Part shown: positions 53,069-62,342 of the stretch, piece by piece
Layout: each line of letters opens with the position of its first letter
Position numbering within the stretch: position 1 is the stretch's first letter
NCBI RefSeq assembly: GCF_003315175.1
Contig: NZ_QNRQ01000010.1
Coordinates: 115,123-179,122 of the forward strand
Length of the DNA stretch: 64,000 nt
Direction of reading: 5' to 3'
Source of the DNA: Eoetvoesiella caeni
GTDB lineage: Bacteria; Pseudomonadota; Gammaproteobacteria; Burkholderiales; Burkholderiaceae_B
Notes under the pieces: generated by a model
Seen by the model: only the letters and a program-made list of their open reading frames with translations
Databases searched by the model: none
Told to the model about the DNA's origin: nothing
Position numbers and translations under genes: made by a program

Positions 53069-53563
53069 CTACAGCAGGCCGTGCTCCGCGAAGGAGTACG
53101 GAATTCCCTGGCCGACGATGATGTGATCCAGTACCCGAACATCGATCAGCGCCAGCGCGGCCTGCAGTTGCTGGGTCAGCGCGCGGTCGGCGCTCGACGG
53201 CTCAGTGGCTCCCGAGGGATGCTGGTGCGAAAGAATGACCGCGGCGGCATTCAGCTCCAAAGCACGCTGCACGATGACACGCGCGTGCACCGTGGCCGAA
53301 TTGATCGTGCCTCTGAACATCGGCTCGTAGGCCAGCACCTGGTGCAGGCTGTCCATGAACACAACGACGAATACTTCGTTGGGCTCGGCGACCAGTTTCA
53401 GACGCAGGTAGTCCCGCACGGCTGCTGGCCGGTCGAGCCGGGGGCCGGCTTTGAAAACCCGCTGTTCCAGCAGCGCGATGGCTTGCTGGATGATCCAGTC
53501 TTCGTGCTGGGCTGCGACGACGGAAAGCGACTCCACGCAGGAGTCATTGACGACGAAAGACAT
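53069..53563 (-). CDS. radC: RadC-family JAB-domain protein
   Basis: 164 residues from the ATG with GGAGG upstream. The JAMM metal site is visible as ALELNAAAVILSHQHPSGAT (H-x-H) followed by EPSSADRALT with the Asp. Despite the name, a DNA-repair role is doubtful. MPN-domain proteins of this type are common in ICEs and may act in conjugation or anti-restriction. It lies between the DsbA-like and TIGR03757 genes. Confidence 0.9.
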   Translation of the reverse strand: MSFVVNDSCVESLSVVAAQHEDWIIQQAIALLEQRVFKAGPRLDRPAAVRDYLRLKLVAEPNEVFVVVFMDSLHQVLAYEPMFRGTINSATVHARVIVQRALELNAAAVILSHQHPSGATEPSSADRALTQQLQAALALIDVRVLDHIIVGQGIPYSFAEHGLL

Positions 53564-53747
53564 GACGAACCTCCGGGTGATGAGATCGGAGGCGCATGCC
53601 CAGGGAGGGCAAGCCCTCCTGGGGATGGGAACAACGGAACATGATGCATCCACCACCGCGGGTGCGGTGATCGTTCGCGGCCAGGATGCGAGGCGAACGG
53701 GTAGCGATCAGCGCAGAGGACTGCGCCGTAGCCTCAAGGACCGCAGG

Positions 53748-54512
53748 CTACCTGGGCATGTCGCCGACAACGTCGGCAGGCATTTCGGTGGTCGGTGCGG
53801 CGGCCGAGTCGTCAGCCGACAGCATGTCCATGGCCGAAAGCAAGGAGTCGCCCTCGATCGGCCCTTGCAGTAGGATTGCCTGACCGGTCTGGCGATCATG
53901 CAGCCGGATAGATGGCGTGGCGGTCACGCCGCCCTTCGTGGCTTCCTCGGCCTGGGCGCGGATCACCGCATCCGGCCGCTTGCTTGCCAGACAGTGCTCG
54001 ATGGCGGGCGTAAGGTCTGGATAGCTCAGGCCGTCGGGCAAGCCCTGGCCGTCGCTGCGTGTATGGGCATAGACCCATTCGATGGCCCGCCAGAAGGCAG
54101 CTTGCCCGCCGACCTCAGCGGCGCATTCGGCCAGGCGTGCTTCGGCGGACGCGGCCGGCTCATGCGCGGCCAGCGGCTGGTGATGCCATTGCAAGGCAAC
54201 GTCGGTATTGGCTCCCACCCACTGCTTGAGCCTCGGAAAATAATCCCGGCAGAACGGGCATTCCAGGTCGGCATAGAGCGTCAGCGTAAAGCGGCCGTCC
54301 TGGTTGCCCATCTGCCACGGCGGCCCCGCCGCCTGCGCAGCGCTGTCCGGGGCGGACGACTGCGTTAAGGATTCGCCGGACGACTGGAACACGAGCCAGA
54401 TCAGCAGTAGCGCGACCAGCGTAGCGGCCGAGACCCAGATCCAGCGCTTCCGCGAGCGATGGCGACGGAACGCCTGCACTTGCATCGGAATGAAGGGACG
54501 TTTCGGCTCCAT
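53748..54512 (-). CDS. Membrane-anchored DsbA-like thiol oxidoreductase
   Basis: 254 residues. A signal anchor (WIWVSAATLVALLLIWLVF, about 24-42) is followed by a DsbA/DSBA-like thioredoxin domain with the active site DLECPFCRDYFPRL (CPFC, about 84-97), a helical insert and the cis-Pro loop GVTATPSIRLHDRQ (about 195-208). It would form or isomerise disulfides in the Cys-rich periplasmic transfer proteins encoded downstream. It lies 12 bp after the ATPase gene. Confidence 0.88.
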   Translation of the reverse strand: MEPKRPFIPMQVQAFRRHRSRKRWIWVSAATLVALLLIWLVFQSSGESLTQSSAPDSAAQAAGPPWQMGNQDGRFTLTLYADLECPFCRDYFPRLKQWVGANTDVALQWHHQPLAAHEPAASAEARLAECAAEVGGQAAFWRAIEWVYAHTRSDGQGLPDGLSYPDLTPAIEHCLASKRPDAVIRAQAEEATKGGVTATPSIRLHDRQTGQAILLQGPIEGDSLLSAMDMLSADDSAAAPTTEMPADVVGDMPR

Positions 54513-54524
54513 GGCGTTCTCCGG

Positions 54525-57395
54525 CTATTGCGGCAGGTCCAGGGCCGGCGACTCGATGCCGCGTGCCTGGTCGATGTTCTCGGCCACCTTGAAGGCCGCC
54601 TCCAGTTCGGTGATGCCGTACTGCTGCATGAGCTGGTAGCGTTCGGCCTTCTCCTCGGGTTCGGTCTGCGCGAGTGCGAGGTAGAGGCTTGGCGGTACGG
54701 CCCGAAACAGCACCTCCATCGACTTCGACAGGATCACGCCTTCGGTGAATTTCCCTGCTTCCTTGCGTGCGGAAAGCATCAACGCCTTCTGCGCGGGCGA
54801 GAGTTCGCGAAAGCGCGCGATCTTCTCCACCTCGTCCGGCGGCATCGACAGGCAGATCCACCACTCGATCATGTTGAGCATGGGTTCTGCGGCACGGGGC
54901 AGATCGTCAATGTTCTGCGTCGCGAGCCAGAACCACGCGCCCAACTTGCGCCACATCTTCGTGATCTTCACGACGTAGGGCGCGAGCAACGGGTTCTTGG
55001 TGATGATGTGGCCTTCGTCGGTCACATTGACGATCGGTCGGCCCAGATACTGGTCGCGCTCGGCGATGTTGTTCACCGTGCTGATCAGGCTGATGTACGC
55101 GATGGAGAGCTGCGCGTTGTAGCCCTCGCGAGCATAGGTCGCGAGATCCACCAGAGTGATGTCGGCCTCGGGCCAAGGGGAACCGTCCCGATCGAACATC
55201 TCGCCATCCGTGCCCTGGCAGAACATGTCCATTGCGTCCGCCATCTCCAGCAGCCGCACGCGCCGCATCTCTGGCAGCGTGCTGTCGTTGCCCCGCGCGC
55301 GCAACGCATCACGCACATCACGCGTGAGCACCGTGCGCCTCTTGGCCACGCAGCGCTCGGCAGCATCCAGAATGCACTGGCGGATCAGCGAGCGGTCGGC
55401 CCGCGTCATGCGGGCTTCTTCCTTGTCTTCCCCACCTGTGATCATCAACCGCGCGGTGATCTCCAACTCGCCCAGTACGTCGCGTTGCTCGTCCGGCTCC
55501 ATGGCCGAGGCATCGGGTGGCAGCTCTTCGTCCAGCGCATCGGCATCGAGCGTTTGCACGTCGCTGGGTGTCTCGATCAGCCGGCGCGCATCGGCAAACG
55601 GCGCCAGGGTCACGCCCGAGCCAGGGGCCAGCTTCACGCGGTTGACCGTCAGACCCAAACGCCTGGCAAATTCGCTGAACAAACCGAAGCTGTTGCCAGC
55701 CTCCACGATGAAGAGCCGCGGCCGGTAGATGGCCGTGACCTGGTTCAGCAGGTTGTTGAGCGTGGCGCTTTTGCCCGAGCCGGTTGGGCCGAACAGGAAC
55801 AGATGGGCATTCATCTGTCGGTCCAGGCGGTTGAGCGGGTCGAAAGTGATCGGGCCGCCGCCGCGGTTGAACATCGTGATGCCGGGGTGCCCGGTGCCCT
55901 GAGCACGGCCCCATACCGGCGACAGATTCGCCGCGTGCTGGGCGAACATGAGTTGCGTGTACCACTTGCGCCGGTCTTGGCTGGGGTTGTAGCAGCACGG
56001 CAGCCAGCGCAGGTAGCTGTTGAGCGGCGCCACCTCGTCGTCCTCGCGCACCGGCTGCAAGCCGGCGTTGAGCATCACGTTCGCCAGATCCAGCCCGCGA
56101 CGGTTCAGCTCGGCTTCGTCACGCCCGCGCAGGTAGAACGCCAGCGTGCCCCGGTAGAGCTTGTGCGCGCTGCCGATGAGCGAACGGGCCTCGTGCACAT
56201 CCTTGAGCGTCTGCTCGGATGCCAGGGTTTCGCCCACGGCCTTCTTCGCCAGGTGATTCAAATCCGATTCGAGGACATCCTGCGGTGTGGCGACCATCGT
56301 CAGGCACATCAAGGTGTCTTCGGGCATCTGGTCGAACAGCGTGTTGATCGCATCGCCCTTGCGGGTCTCTCCGGTCAGATGCCCGGCGCCGGGTGGCATC
56401 CGTAGCCGGTCGGTGATCAGCACGCGGTGCGGCATGCCGTCGAAGGTCCAGGTACCGCGCGCTACGTCGGAGCGCGGTTGCCCAAAGAACAACCGTTGGC
56501 TGAAATCCCGTCCGCTCGCCAGTTCGATCTCGCCGTCTTCGGTCTCATCGGGATAGCGTGCCAACGCATAGAAGCGCTCGCGGTCCTCGACCGCAGGCCC
56601 GAGCAACGCGGGATTGGGGTTGAACCACCGCAGCAGCCAGTCGTGAACGTCGGTTGCGACCATACGCCGGGCCTGAATACCGGCGTTGGCCAAGCCACCA
56701 CACAGGCGATCGCAGACGATATTGAGCATCTGCTCCGGCGTCTGGCCACGGCGGCTCGCCTGTCCGCTGGAACGCCGATAGACCACCATCCGTACACGCC
56801 GGCTTTGGCCGCGCCAGCGCAGGCGCGTGACCACGGTGTCCTCGAACAGGCCACCCGGCTTGGCCACCGCGCGCAGGTGATGACCGAAAAAGCGCAGGTA
56901 GAACTCGGTGAAAGCTGTATCGCGTGCGCGCGGCTGCACGTAGTCGCGCAGGGTCTGCATGTACTGGTCGAAGCTGGCCTCGTCCTGGGCGTAGAGCTGG
57001 AGTACCCAGGGGTGCTCGTCCAATTCATCGAAGCTGTCTTGCAGCGCATTCTCCAGGGCATCCCGGGCATGTGCGAGCCAGCCGGGTTCCCGGCCCTCGG
57101 TGCCCAGCGGCACCAACTCGTAGAAGGCCGCGACCGATTGCCCGTCCTCCAGCAGCATGGCCTTCGACTCGGGCAGGAACTCCACCCAAGGCAGCAGTTC
57201 CACGAACGAAGGCGCGACGTCGTACAGCGCCTGCTCGTCGGCCACCGTTGCCGACCTGCGCCCGCGGACCGCCGAGCCGGGTTCGGGAATACCGGCCTGG
57301 CGCAAGGCCTCAACATGGCGCTTCCAGCCGTCCGGTTGCTCTTCATCGCCAGCACTGGATGCGGCCAGCTTCGGCCAAGAGAGTTTCCAGCGCAT
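54525..57395 (-). CDS. traC: Conjugative transfer ATPase TraC/VirB4-type (TIGR03744)
   Basis: 956 residues from the ATG that shares one base with the lipoprotein stop. The N-terminal CagE/TraC region covers about 40-480. Walker A is LFLFGPTGSGKSATLNN (about 530-546), Walker B is near IVNVTDEGHIITKNPLLAPY (about 800), followed by WFWLATQNIDDLP. It powers pilus assembly and transfer at the inner membrane. Full length for TIGR03744 (PFL_4706 family). Confidence 0.93.
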   Translation of the reverse strand: MRWKLSWPKLAASSAGDEEQPDGWKRHVEALRQAGIPEPGSAVRGRRSATVADEQALYDVAPSFVELLPWVEFLPESKAMLLEDGQSVAAFYELVPLGTEGREPGWLAHARDALENALQDSFDELDEHPWVLQLYAQDEASFDQYMQTLRDYVQPRARDTAFTEFYLRFFGHHLRAVAKPGGLFEDTVVTRLRWRGQSRRVRMVVYRRSSGQASRRGQTPEQMLNIVCDRLCGGLANAGIQARRMVATDVHDWLLRWFNPNPALLGPAVEDRERFYALARYPDETEDGEIELASGRDFSQRLFFGQPRSDVARGTWTFDGMPHRVLITDRLRMPPGAGHLTGETRKGDAINTLFDQMPEDTLMCLTMVATPQDVLESDLNHLAKKAVGETLASEQTLKDVHEARSLIGSAHKLYRGTLAFYLRGRDEAELNRRGLDLANVMLNAGLQPVREDDEVAPLNSYLRWLPCCYNPSQDRRKWYTQLMFAQHAANLSPVWGRAQGTGHPGITMFNRGGGPITFDPLNRLDRQMNAHLFLFGPTGSGKSATLNNLLNQVTAIYRPRLFIVEAGNSFGLFSEFARRLGLTVNRVKLAPGSGVTLAPFADARRLIETPSDVQTLDADALDEELPPDASAMEPDEQRDVLGELEITARLMITGGEDKEEARMTRADRSLIRQCILDAAERCVAKRRTVLTRDVRDALRARGNDSTLPEMRRVRLLEMADAMDMFCQGTDGEMFDRDGSPWPEADITLVDLATYAREGYNAQLSIAYISLISTVNNIAERDQYLGRPIVNVTDEGHIITKNPLLAPYVVKITKMWRKLGAWFWLATQNIDDLPRAAEPMLNMIEWWICLSMPPDEVEKIARFRELSPAQKALMLSARKEAGKFTEGVILSKSMEVLFRAVPPSLYLALAQTEPEEKAERYQLMQQYGITELEAAFKVAENIDQARGIESPALDLPQ

Positions 57396-57844
57396 CAATA
57401 ATCCTCCACGCGCTCGCCCGGCATGGCGTACTGGGTACGCTGGTACAGGGGGAAAACGGTCGTGTAGCCCGGCACAGGTATGGGGTCGGTGCCCGCCAGG
57501 TGGGGGAACACATACATCACAAGGTCGGGATTCGGCAGGCGCTGAAATTGGCGATAGACTTCGTTGCGCGCCGTGCGCGTGTAGCGCATCTGCTCAGAAG
57601 GTGCGGCCTGCACGTCCGCTTCGGTCAGCGGCCGACGCAGGCTTTGACGCGCATCGAGCAATTGCCTGCGCGCTACCTGGCCAGCACCGCCGCCACCGTC
57701 GCCGGCTTCCTGCTGCCAAATGTCCATCATCGTGCTGCTACCGTGGGGCAGCAGCTTTTCCTTGCTGGTGGCGCAGCCGCCGAGCACCGCAACGGCAACG
57801 GCCAGCGCAAGGCCACGGGTCAAGTCAGTCAAGTTCGAGAGCAT
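57395..57844 (-). CDS. TIGR03751 conjugal transfer lipoprotein
   Basis: 149 residues from the ATG with AGGAG upstream. Lipoprotein signal LALAVAVAVLGGCATSKEKL with the lipobox Cys at about 24. The mature part has the family segments GSSTMMDIWQQEAGDGGGGA and LVMYVFPHLAGTDPIPVPGY. A VirB7/TraV-like outer-membrane stabilising role is expected. Overlaps the upstream TIGR03752 gene by 20 nt. Confidence 0.9.
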   Translation of the reverse strand: MLSNLTDLTRGLALAVAVAVLGGCATSKEKLLPHGSSTMMDIWQQEAGDGGGGAGQVARRQLLDARQSLRRPLTEADVQAAPSEQMRYTRTARNEVYRQFQRLPNPDLVMYVFPHLAGTDPIPVPGYTTVFPLYQRTQYAMPGERVEDY

Positions 57845-59234
57845 GGCTTTCTCCTGCGCGGTGATCGACCTTGCGACCCTCGGGGTCGAAGTCGATGGCA
57901 AGGGGTTTTTCGAGGTGGACAGCGACTTTCGCGCCGGGCTGCACATAGACGGCGGCGAAGGCCTGCCCGTAGAGCTTGTTGACCCAGTTCGACATTTCCT
58001 GGACGCCACCGGCGAGAATCCGGCCCACGGCCTCCTGACCACTGATGCCCACAGTGCCGATGGAGCCGTCCGAGCCGACGTAGGACATCTGGCCGCTGTC
58101 GCTTTCGATGAGCGAGGCCACGCCGGCACCGGCCGCGGTGATCAGGGCCTGCGAACCGAGGTACTGCTGGGCGTTGCTGCGCCGCTCCCCACTGACGCAG
58201 GGAATGCCATAGGGATCGCTGATCCAGCCCAGGCCATCGCGTTGCTGGTTGTTCTGCTGGTTGCCCTCGCGGTCCTCGGGAATGGTGCGGATGGTTCCGT
58301 CATGAAAGACGAACGTAATGCTGCGCACCTGGCCGCGCACGCACGAGAGCGTCCAGTCGCCCGAGGCTGTGCCGCTGAACACGGCGCCCGCCACGTCGGG
58401 AATATCGATGCCGTTGGCCGTGAGGTTGTCGGGGCCCACCAGGACTTTGAAGGGGTACGGGTCGTTCACGGTGCCGTCGATCGGCACACGGCCGATTAGC
58501 GCGGTCATCGCCACCGATCCCATGAGGGTGGAGTTTGTCGGAACCGTATAAACAGCCTTGGCGGTCTTGACGCCGGCGGCGCGTGCGCCCGCGTTCGCCA
58601 CGGTTTCCGCCGTGGTTTCCAGCGTGCGCTGCGCCGGTCCAAAGCTCGTCGGAAAGCTCATGGCGCCACTGGACGAGCCGCGCGCCTCAGCCTTCTTCGC
58701 GTCGTCCGGTTCCACCCAGCGCACGCCGCCTTCCATCCCGGCCTCGTCGCCGTCGCGCAGTCCCAGGCCCACCGGCAGGTCGGCATGGCCGCCGCCACGA
58801 CCGCCGATCGCCTCCAGGCGTCGCTGCAAGTCCGCGAGCAAGCCTTCGGTTTGCTGGCGCTCGCTCGCGGCTTGCTGCTGGTCGCGCCGCAGGTTGGAAC
58901 GCTCGGCTTCGAGCGCGGCGTTGATGCGCTGATCGATCGAGTTCTCGCGCTGGCGCAGGCGTTGGTTTTCCTCGCGCTGAGACTTGTTGTCGGACAGCGC
59001 GGTCTGAAGCTCGGTGCGCAGTTGCTTGACCTGCGCGACCAGCGTGGCGACGGTATCGCGCGGGGTATCGCCCTCGATGCCCAGCGCCTTCATCTCTTCG
59101 GGCGTGAGCTGGCTCCCCGCGTCGGCTTGGGAAAGTGTCGAAGGTCCGCCGCCCGAGAACAGACGGACGCCGATGAACAGCACCAGGAGGGCCACTGGGA
59201 TCATCAGCCACTTCAGGAGTCCGTTACTGCGCAT
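57825..59234 (-). CDS. TIGR03752 conjugation protein (TraB/VirB10-like)
   Basis: 469 residues from the ATG with AGGAGG upstream. One membrane anchor (LMIPVALLVLFIGVRLF, about 10-26), a coiled coil (about 55-135) and a C-terminal beta-domain (about 225-440) with VYTVPTNSTLMGSVAMTALI, the VirB10-type start. It spans the envelope as the scaffold linking inner and outer membrane parts of the channel. Confidence 0.9.
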   Translation of the reverse strand: MRSNGLLKWLMIPVALLVLFIGVRLFSGGGPSTLSQADAGSQLTPEEMKALGIEGDTPRDTVATLVAQVKQLRTELQTALSDNKSQREENQRLRQRENSIDQRINAALEAERSNLRRDQQQAASERQQTEGLLADLQRRLEAIGGRGGGHADLPVGLGLRDGDEAGMEGGVRWVEPDDAKKAEARGSSSGAMSFPTSFGPAQRTLETTAETVANAGARAAGVKTAKAVYTVPTNSTLMGSVAMTALIGRVPIDGTVNDPYPFKVLVGPDNLTANGIDIPDVAGAVFSGTASGDWTLSCVRGQVRSITFVFHDGTIRTIPEDREGNQQNNQQRDGLGWISDPYGIPCVSGERRSNAQQYLGSQALITAAGAGVASLIESDSGQMSYVGSDGSIGTVGISGQEAVGRILAGGVQEMSNWVNKLYGQAFAAVYVQPGAKVAVHLEKPLAIDFDPEGRKVDHRAGESHALELD

Positions 59235-60150
59235 GACGGGCCTCCTTGCCGTTCTCATCCGCATTCGGTTGCGGCAGATGCACGGCCGGGTCGAAGCGGT
59301 GAATGGCGGGCAGCAGCGATTGCGCAAGGCCCCGCCCGCGCGTTACCAGGTACACGGTGGTGGTGTCCTCCGGTGTGCCGCGCGGGCCCAACGCCTCATG
59401 CTGGAAAGTGGCGGTGAGGAAATCGCCTTGCAGCACGCGCGGGTCGAGCGTGATCCAGGCGGCACTGCTGTTCGTGAGACGCACGGCAGTGACCCACTGA
59501 TCCTCCAAGCGCCAGGATGCGAGCGCGACGGCGCGCACCGACAACGTCGGCATCAGCGTGCCGAGGTCCAGGTTGCGGCGCAGGTTGACGCGCATCACGC
59601 CCGCAAGTGGCTCAACCGTGCGCAGCGGTGCGTACAGGTTCTGCGCGGCAAACCGCGTCAGCACGACCGCGACCGGCGTTTCGCGCCGGGCCGGCGGCGC
59701 GCCCGTCGAATCACCAGAGCGTGCCGACACTTTATCGGCGCCCGCTGGCTGACCGCCATAGCGCGCTGAAGCGGTATTGCCCTCGACGATGCGCACCGGC
59801 TCCAGCTCCGCTTCGCCGTCCTTGGGCGGCTCGGCCGCAATGTCCAGCAGGATCAATGCGCCCGTGTCGGCGTCTTGCAGTTGCAGCCGTGTGGGCTCGA
59901 TTGGCTCGCTGGCGCGCAGGTACACCGCGCCGCCCGCGCTCTGCACCCGCAGGCGCTCGCCCACGGCGGCCGGCACGCCCACGCGCACGTTCCGGTCGAT
60001 GAACACAATGCGCTCCTGGCCGACCTTCAGGGGAACGGCCAGCGGCATGCGCTCCCAGCGCAGGATCTCCACCGCCTGGGCCGCAGATGCCAAGGCCACG
60101 GCCAGCAGCCCCAGCAAGGCGAGGGAGTAATGCTGTAAGGAGTGCTTCAT
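59224..60150 (-). CDS. TIGR03749 conjugation protein (TraK-like)
   Basis: 308 residues with a signal peptide (LALLGLLAVALASAAQAVEI) and GGAG-type ribosome site. The mature part (VEILRWERMPLAVPLKVGQE, then VIFIDRNVRVG-like strands) is a beta-rich TraK/VirB9-like periplasmic protein of PFL_4704 type. It overlaps TIGR03752 by 11 nt and TIGR03746 by 4 nt. Confidence 0.9.
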   Translation of the reverse strand: MKHSLQHYSLALLGLLAVALASAAQAVEILRWERMPLAVPLKVGQERIVFIDRNVRVGVPAAVGERLRVQSAGGAVYLRASEPIEPTRLQLQDADTGALILLDIAAEPPKDGEAELEPVRIVEGNTASARYGGQPAGADKVSARSGDSTGAPPARRETPVAVVLTRFAAQNLYAPLRTVEPLAGVMRVNLRRNLDLGTLMPTLSVRAVALASWRLEDQWVTAVRLTNSSAAWITLDPRVLQGDFLTATFQHEALGPRGTPEDTTTVYLVTRGRGLAQSLLPAIHRFDPAVHLPQPNADENGKEARHAQ

Positions 60151-60836
60151 GGGGTTTCTCCTTGAGGCGCTTGCGAAGGCAACCTGCCAGATGTCGGGCG
60201 CGTCGGCTCCGGGACGTTGATGCGCTGGGGCGTGCCGTCGTAGCAATCGAGCGCCAGGCCGAACGGGTTGCGTGAGGGATCGACGTCCACCCGCGTGACT
60301 TTGATGGGGTAGCGCACCAGGGCGCGCTTGACCTGCTCAGCGCCGTAATACTCGTCGGCGCTGATGTCTAGCGTCACCACCCAGTCGCGGTCGGAGACGA
60401 CGCGCACGCGGGCGGTGGGATCGTCGCCATAACCACGGCCCGGGATTTCATAGATGCCGCGCACGCGCTGGCGCAGCTCGCCGGTGCTGCGCCGGTAGTC
60501 GTAGTCGGCACGCAGAAAGGCGTGACAGGCTGGCGTGAGGTATGGCGAGAGCGCGTGCAGGTTGCGCGGGTAGTCTTCCTCGCCATTGGTCGGCCAGCGG
60601 TTGAGCTGCTGGAACACGTAGAACGTGAAGGCATAGACCGATTCGGGTGGCACTTCCCACCACTTGCGGGTGCTGCCGGAGCGCAGGTCAGGCGGGACGT
60701 GGATGGTCAGATCGCGCGGGGCACTCCACCAACCGCCACCCATGACCAGCGCGACGATGACCAGCGCGCCCGCGCCCAGGCGCAGCGTCTTAATGTGCGC
60801 CTGCAGGTGGGTGATCTCGTTCTTGAAACGGCTCAT
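60147..60836 (-). CDS. TIGR03746 conjugation protein (TraE-like)
   Basis: 229 residues. N-terminal anchor (GAGALVIVALVMGGGWWSAP, about 22-41), then a TraE/VirB8-like periplasmic domain with WWEVPPESVYAFTFYVFQQL and DWVVTLDISADEYYGAEQVK. PFL_4703 family. The start overlaps the TIGR03750 stop by ATGA. Confidence 0.9.
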   Translation of the reverse strand: MSRFKNEITHLQAHIKTLRLGAGALVIVALVMGGGWWSAPRDLTIHVPPDLRSGSTRKWWEVPPESVYAFTFYVFQQLNRWPTNGEEDYPRNLHALSPYLTPACHAFLRADYDYRRSTGELRQRVRGIYEIPGRGYGDDPTARVRVVSDRDWVVTLDISADEYYGAEQVKRALVRYPIKVTRVDVDPSRNPFGLALDCYDGTPQRINVPEPTRPTSGRLPSQAPQGETP

Positions 60837-61243
60837 CGCGTCCCCCTTGCAACAGACCTTCGGGTGGTCCAGAAGCCGGAACGCGAGATCAGCACGTGGC
60901 CGCCCACCCAGCCGGCAGCCAACGGATGCTTCGTGGCGATGCGCCACTGCAACTGCCGGTACAGCCAGGTGTCGGGACGGCCGCGCTTGAGCCGACGTAG
61001 GATACCGCCGCCCACGAACACACCAAACGCCACGCCCAGCACGATGAATGTGGGCGCCAGCGCAATGGTGCGGGACACCCAGGACAGCGGCGCGCCGATC
61101 AGCAAGCCGGCGCCGCCAGACAAGCCGCAGCAGATCCACAGTTCGTCTGCGGTAAGGCCGCGCACCACAATGGGATGGCGGTTGAGCCGGTGTGGAAGGA
61201 ACGTGACCGTCCCGTCCGCACGGACGTGCTGCTGCTCGGACAT
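60833..61243 (-). CDS. TIGR03750 conjugation protein (TraL-like)
   Basis: 136 residues with two hydrophobic segments (about 37-60 and 65-82) after VTFLPHRLNRHPIVVRGLTA, and a basic C-terminus (RQLQWRIATKHPLAAGWVGG). The topology matches the TraL/VirB3-like family, which assists pilus assembly with the ATPase. Confidence 0.9.
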   Translation of the reverse strand: MSEQQHVRADGTVTFLPHRLNRHPIVVRGLTADELWICCGLSGGAGLLIGAPLSWVSRTIALAPTFIVLGVAFGVFVGGGILRRLKRGRPDTWLYRQLQWRIATKHPLAAGWVGGHVLISRSGFWTTRRSVARGTR

Positions 61244-61254
61244 ACCGACCTCGC

Positions 61255-61614
61255 TTACAGGATGCCGGTGGCTTCGGTGAGCAGCCAGATGCCGATCACG
61301 AGCAGCACGGCGCCAATGGCGACCGTGAGGCCGAACTGGCCCCAGGTCTTGCGGCCGGTGTGGATCTCCGCGTAGGTGCCGTAGGCGTGATAGCAGACAC
61401 CGATGAACATCGACGCCACCACCAGGAGGGCCACGAGCATGATGATGTCGTAGCCGTAGTTGCGGATCGTCTCCATGATGCCGTTGCCCGTGCCGCGAGT
61501 CGGGTTCTCCAACTGCGGCAGACCCTGCGCGTACGACAGCGCAGGCAGCGCGGCTGCACCCAGGGCCACGGCGGCGCGCTGGGCAAAACGGGAAGTGAGG
61601 ATGCGGTTATGCAT
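61255..61614 (-). CDS. TIGR03745 conjugation protein (pilin-like)
   Basis: 119 residues with a signal peptide (AAVALGAAALPALSYAQG) and two hydrophobic segments (DIIMLVALLVVASMFIGVCY, about 55-74; GLTVAIGAVLLVIGIWLL, about 94-111). The shape is that of a VirB2/TraA-like pilin precursor or pilin-related membrane protein. It lies 11 bp before TIGR03750. Confidence 0.88.
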   Translation of the reverse strand: MHNRILTSRFAQRAAVALGAAALPALSYAQGLPQLENPTRGTGNGIMETIRNYGYDIIMLVALLVVASMFIGVCYHAYGTYAEIHTGRKTWGQFGLTVAIGAVLLVIGIWLLTEATGIL

Positions 61615-61630
61615 GGTCAGGCCTTTCAGG

Positions 61631-61864
61631 TCAGGAGAGGAGGAAGAAAGTCAGGACGAGGTACATCGCGACGAAGCGGATGCAGACGCCGAGGAACTGG
61701 CGTTGGTTGAGGCGGCTCTCGGACCACCCCACGTAGGCCGTTCGGATGGCCCAGACGCCCCAGACGAGCAGGACCGCGAGCACGACACCGACCAGGACGG
61801 TCGCCATCGCGGAAGGCGCGATGCCGCTATTGGCTTGAAAAGCCGAGACCTGGGCGCCGTTCAT
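61631..61864 (-). CDS. TIGR03758 conjugation protein (PFL_4701 family)
   Basis: 77 residues with two hydrophobic segments (AMATVLVGVVLAVLLVWGVW, about 17-36; FVAMYLVLTFFLL near the end) and the family middle TAYVGWSESRLNQRQFLGVC. Size and topology also suggest a pilin-like subunit. The start overlaps the RAQPRD gene by 4 nt. Confidence 0.88.
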   Translation of the reverse strand: MNGAQVSAFQANSGIAPSAMATVLVGVVLAVLLVWGVWAIRTAYVGWSESRLNQRQFLGVCIRFVAMYLVLTFFLLS

Positions 61865-62244
61865 GGCTTGCCCTCCGCAGTCGTAGCCGGCAGCGGCTCA
61901 GCCGGCCGCTCGGTGCGATAGTCGCCGGCCAGTTCGGAGGGGTCGCGCGGCTGGGCGCGCGACGGTGTGAGATGGGCCTGGATGCCAGCGCGCACGCGGG
62001 CCAGGTCGGCCAGCAGCCGCGGGTAGTCGAAGTGGTAGCGCTCGCCCGGAATGACGGCGGTGTGCGCGGCGCTGTCGGTCACGGTGCGCTCCAGCGCGTC
62101 GAGCTGGCGCAGCGCGCCGGCCAGTTCCTGGCGCTGTGCCGGGGACTCGGCCACCGCCATCGGGGACTGACCCATCAGGAGGGCCGTCACGAGAAAAGTG
62201 GGCACGCCGCGATGCGCGGCGCGCAGCCAGGTTGAAGCCACCAT
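61861..62244 (-). CDS. RAQPRD-family ICE protein
   Basis: 127 residues with a signal peptide (VPTFLVTALLMGQSPMAVAE) and the diagnostic SRAQPRDPSELAGDYR segment (about 99-114). It is a small periplasmic protein of the GI-type transfer operon; its function is not known. A 98-bp gap separates it from the upstream membrane-protein gene. Confidence 0.9.
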   Translation of the reverse strand: MVASTWLRAAHRGVPTFLVTALLMGQSPMAVAESPAQRQELAGALRQLDALERTVTDSAAHTAVIPGERYHFDYPRLLADLARVRAGIQAHLTPSRAQPRDPSELAGDYRTERPAEPLPATTAEGKP

Positions 62245-62342
62245 CGCGCCATTCCTGTGTGATCAGCAATGGCTCGATCGTGGAGATCAGGGCGACTTCA
62301 GGCCGCAAACAATAGGAACTCGCGGGCGACCGGATTGATGGT

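Noticed and set aside
54459..56405. A 648-codon plus-strand frame
   Set aside because: It is antisense to the TraC ATPase and shows no motifs.
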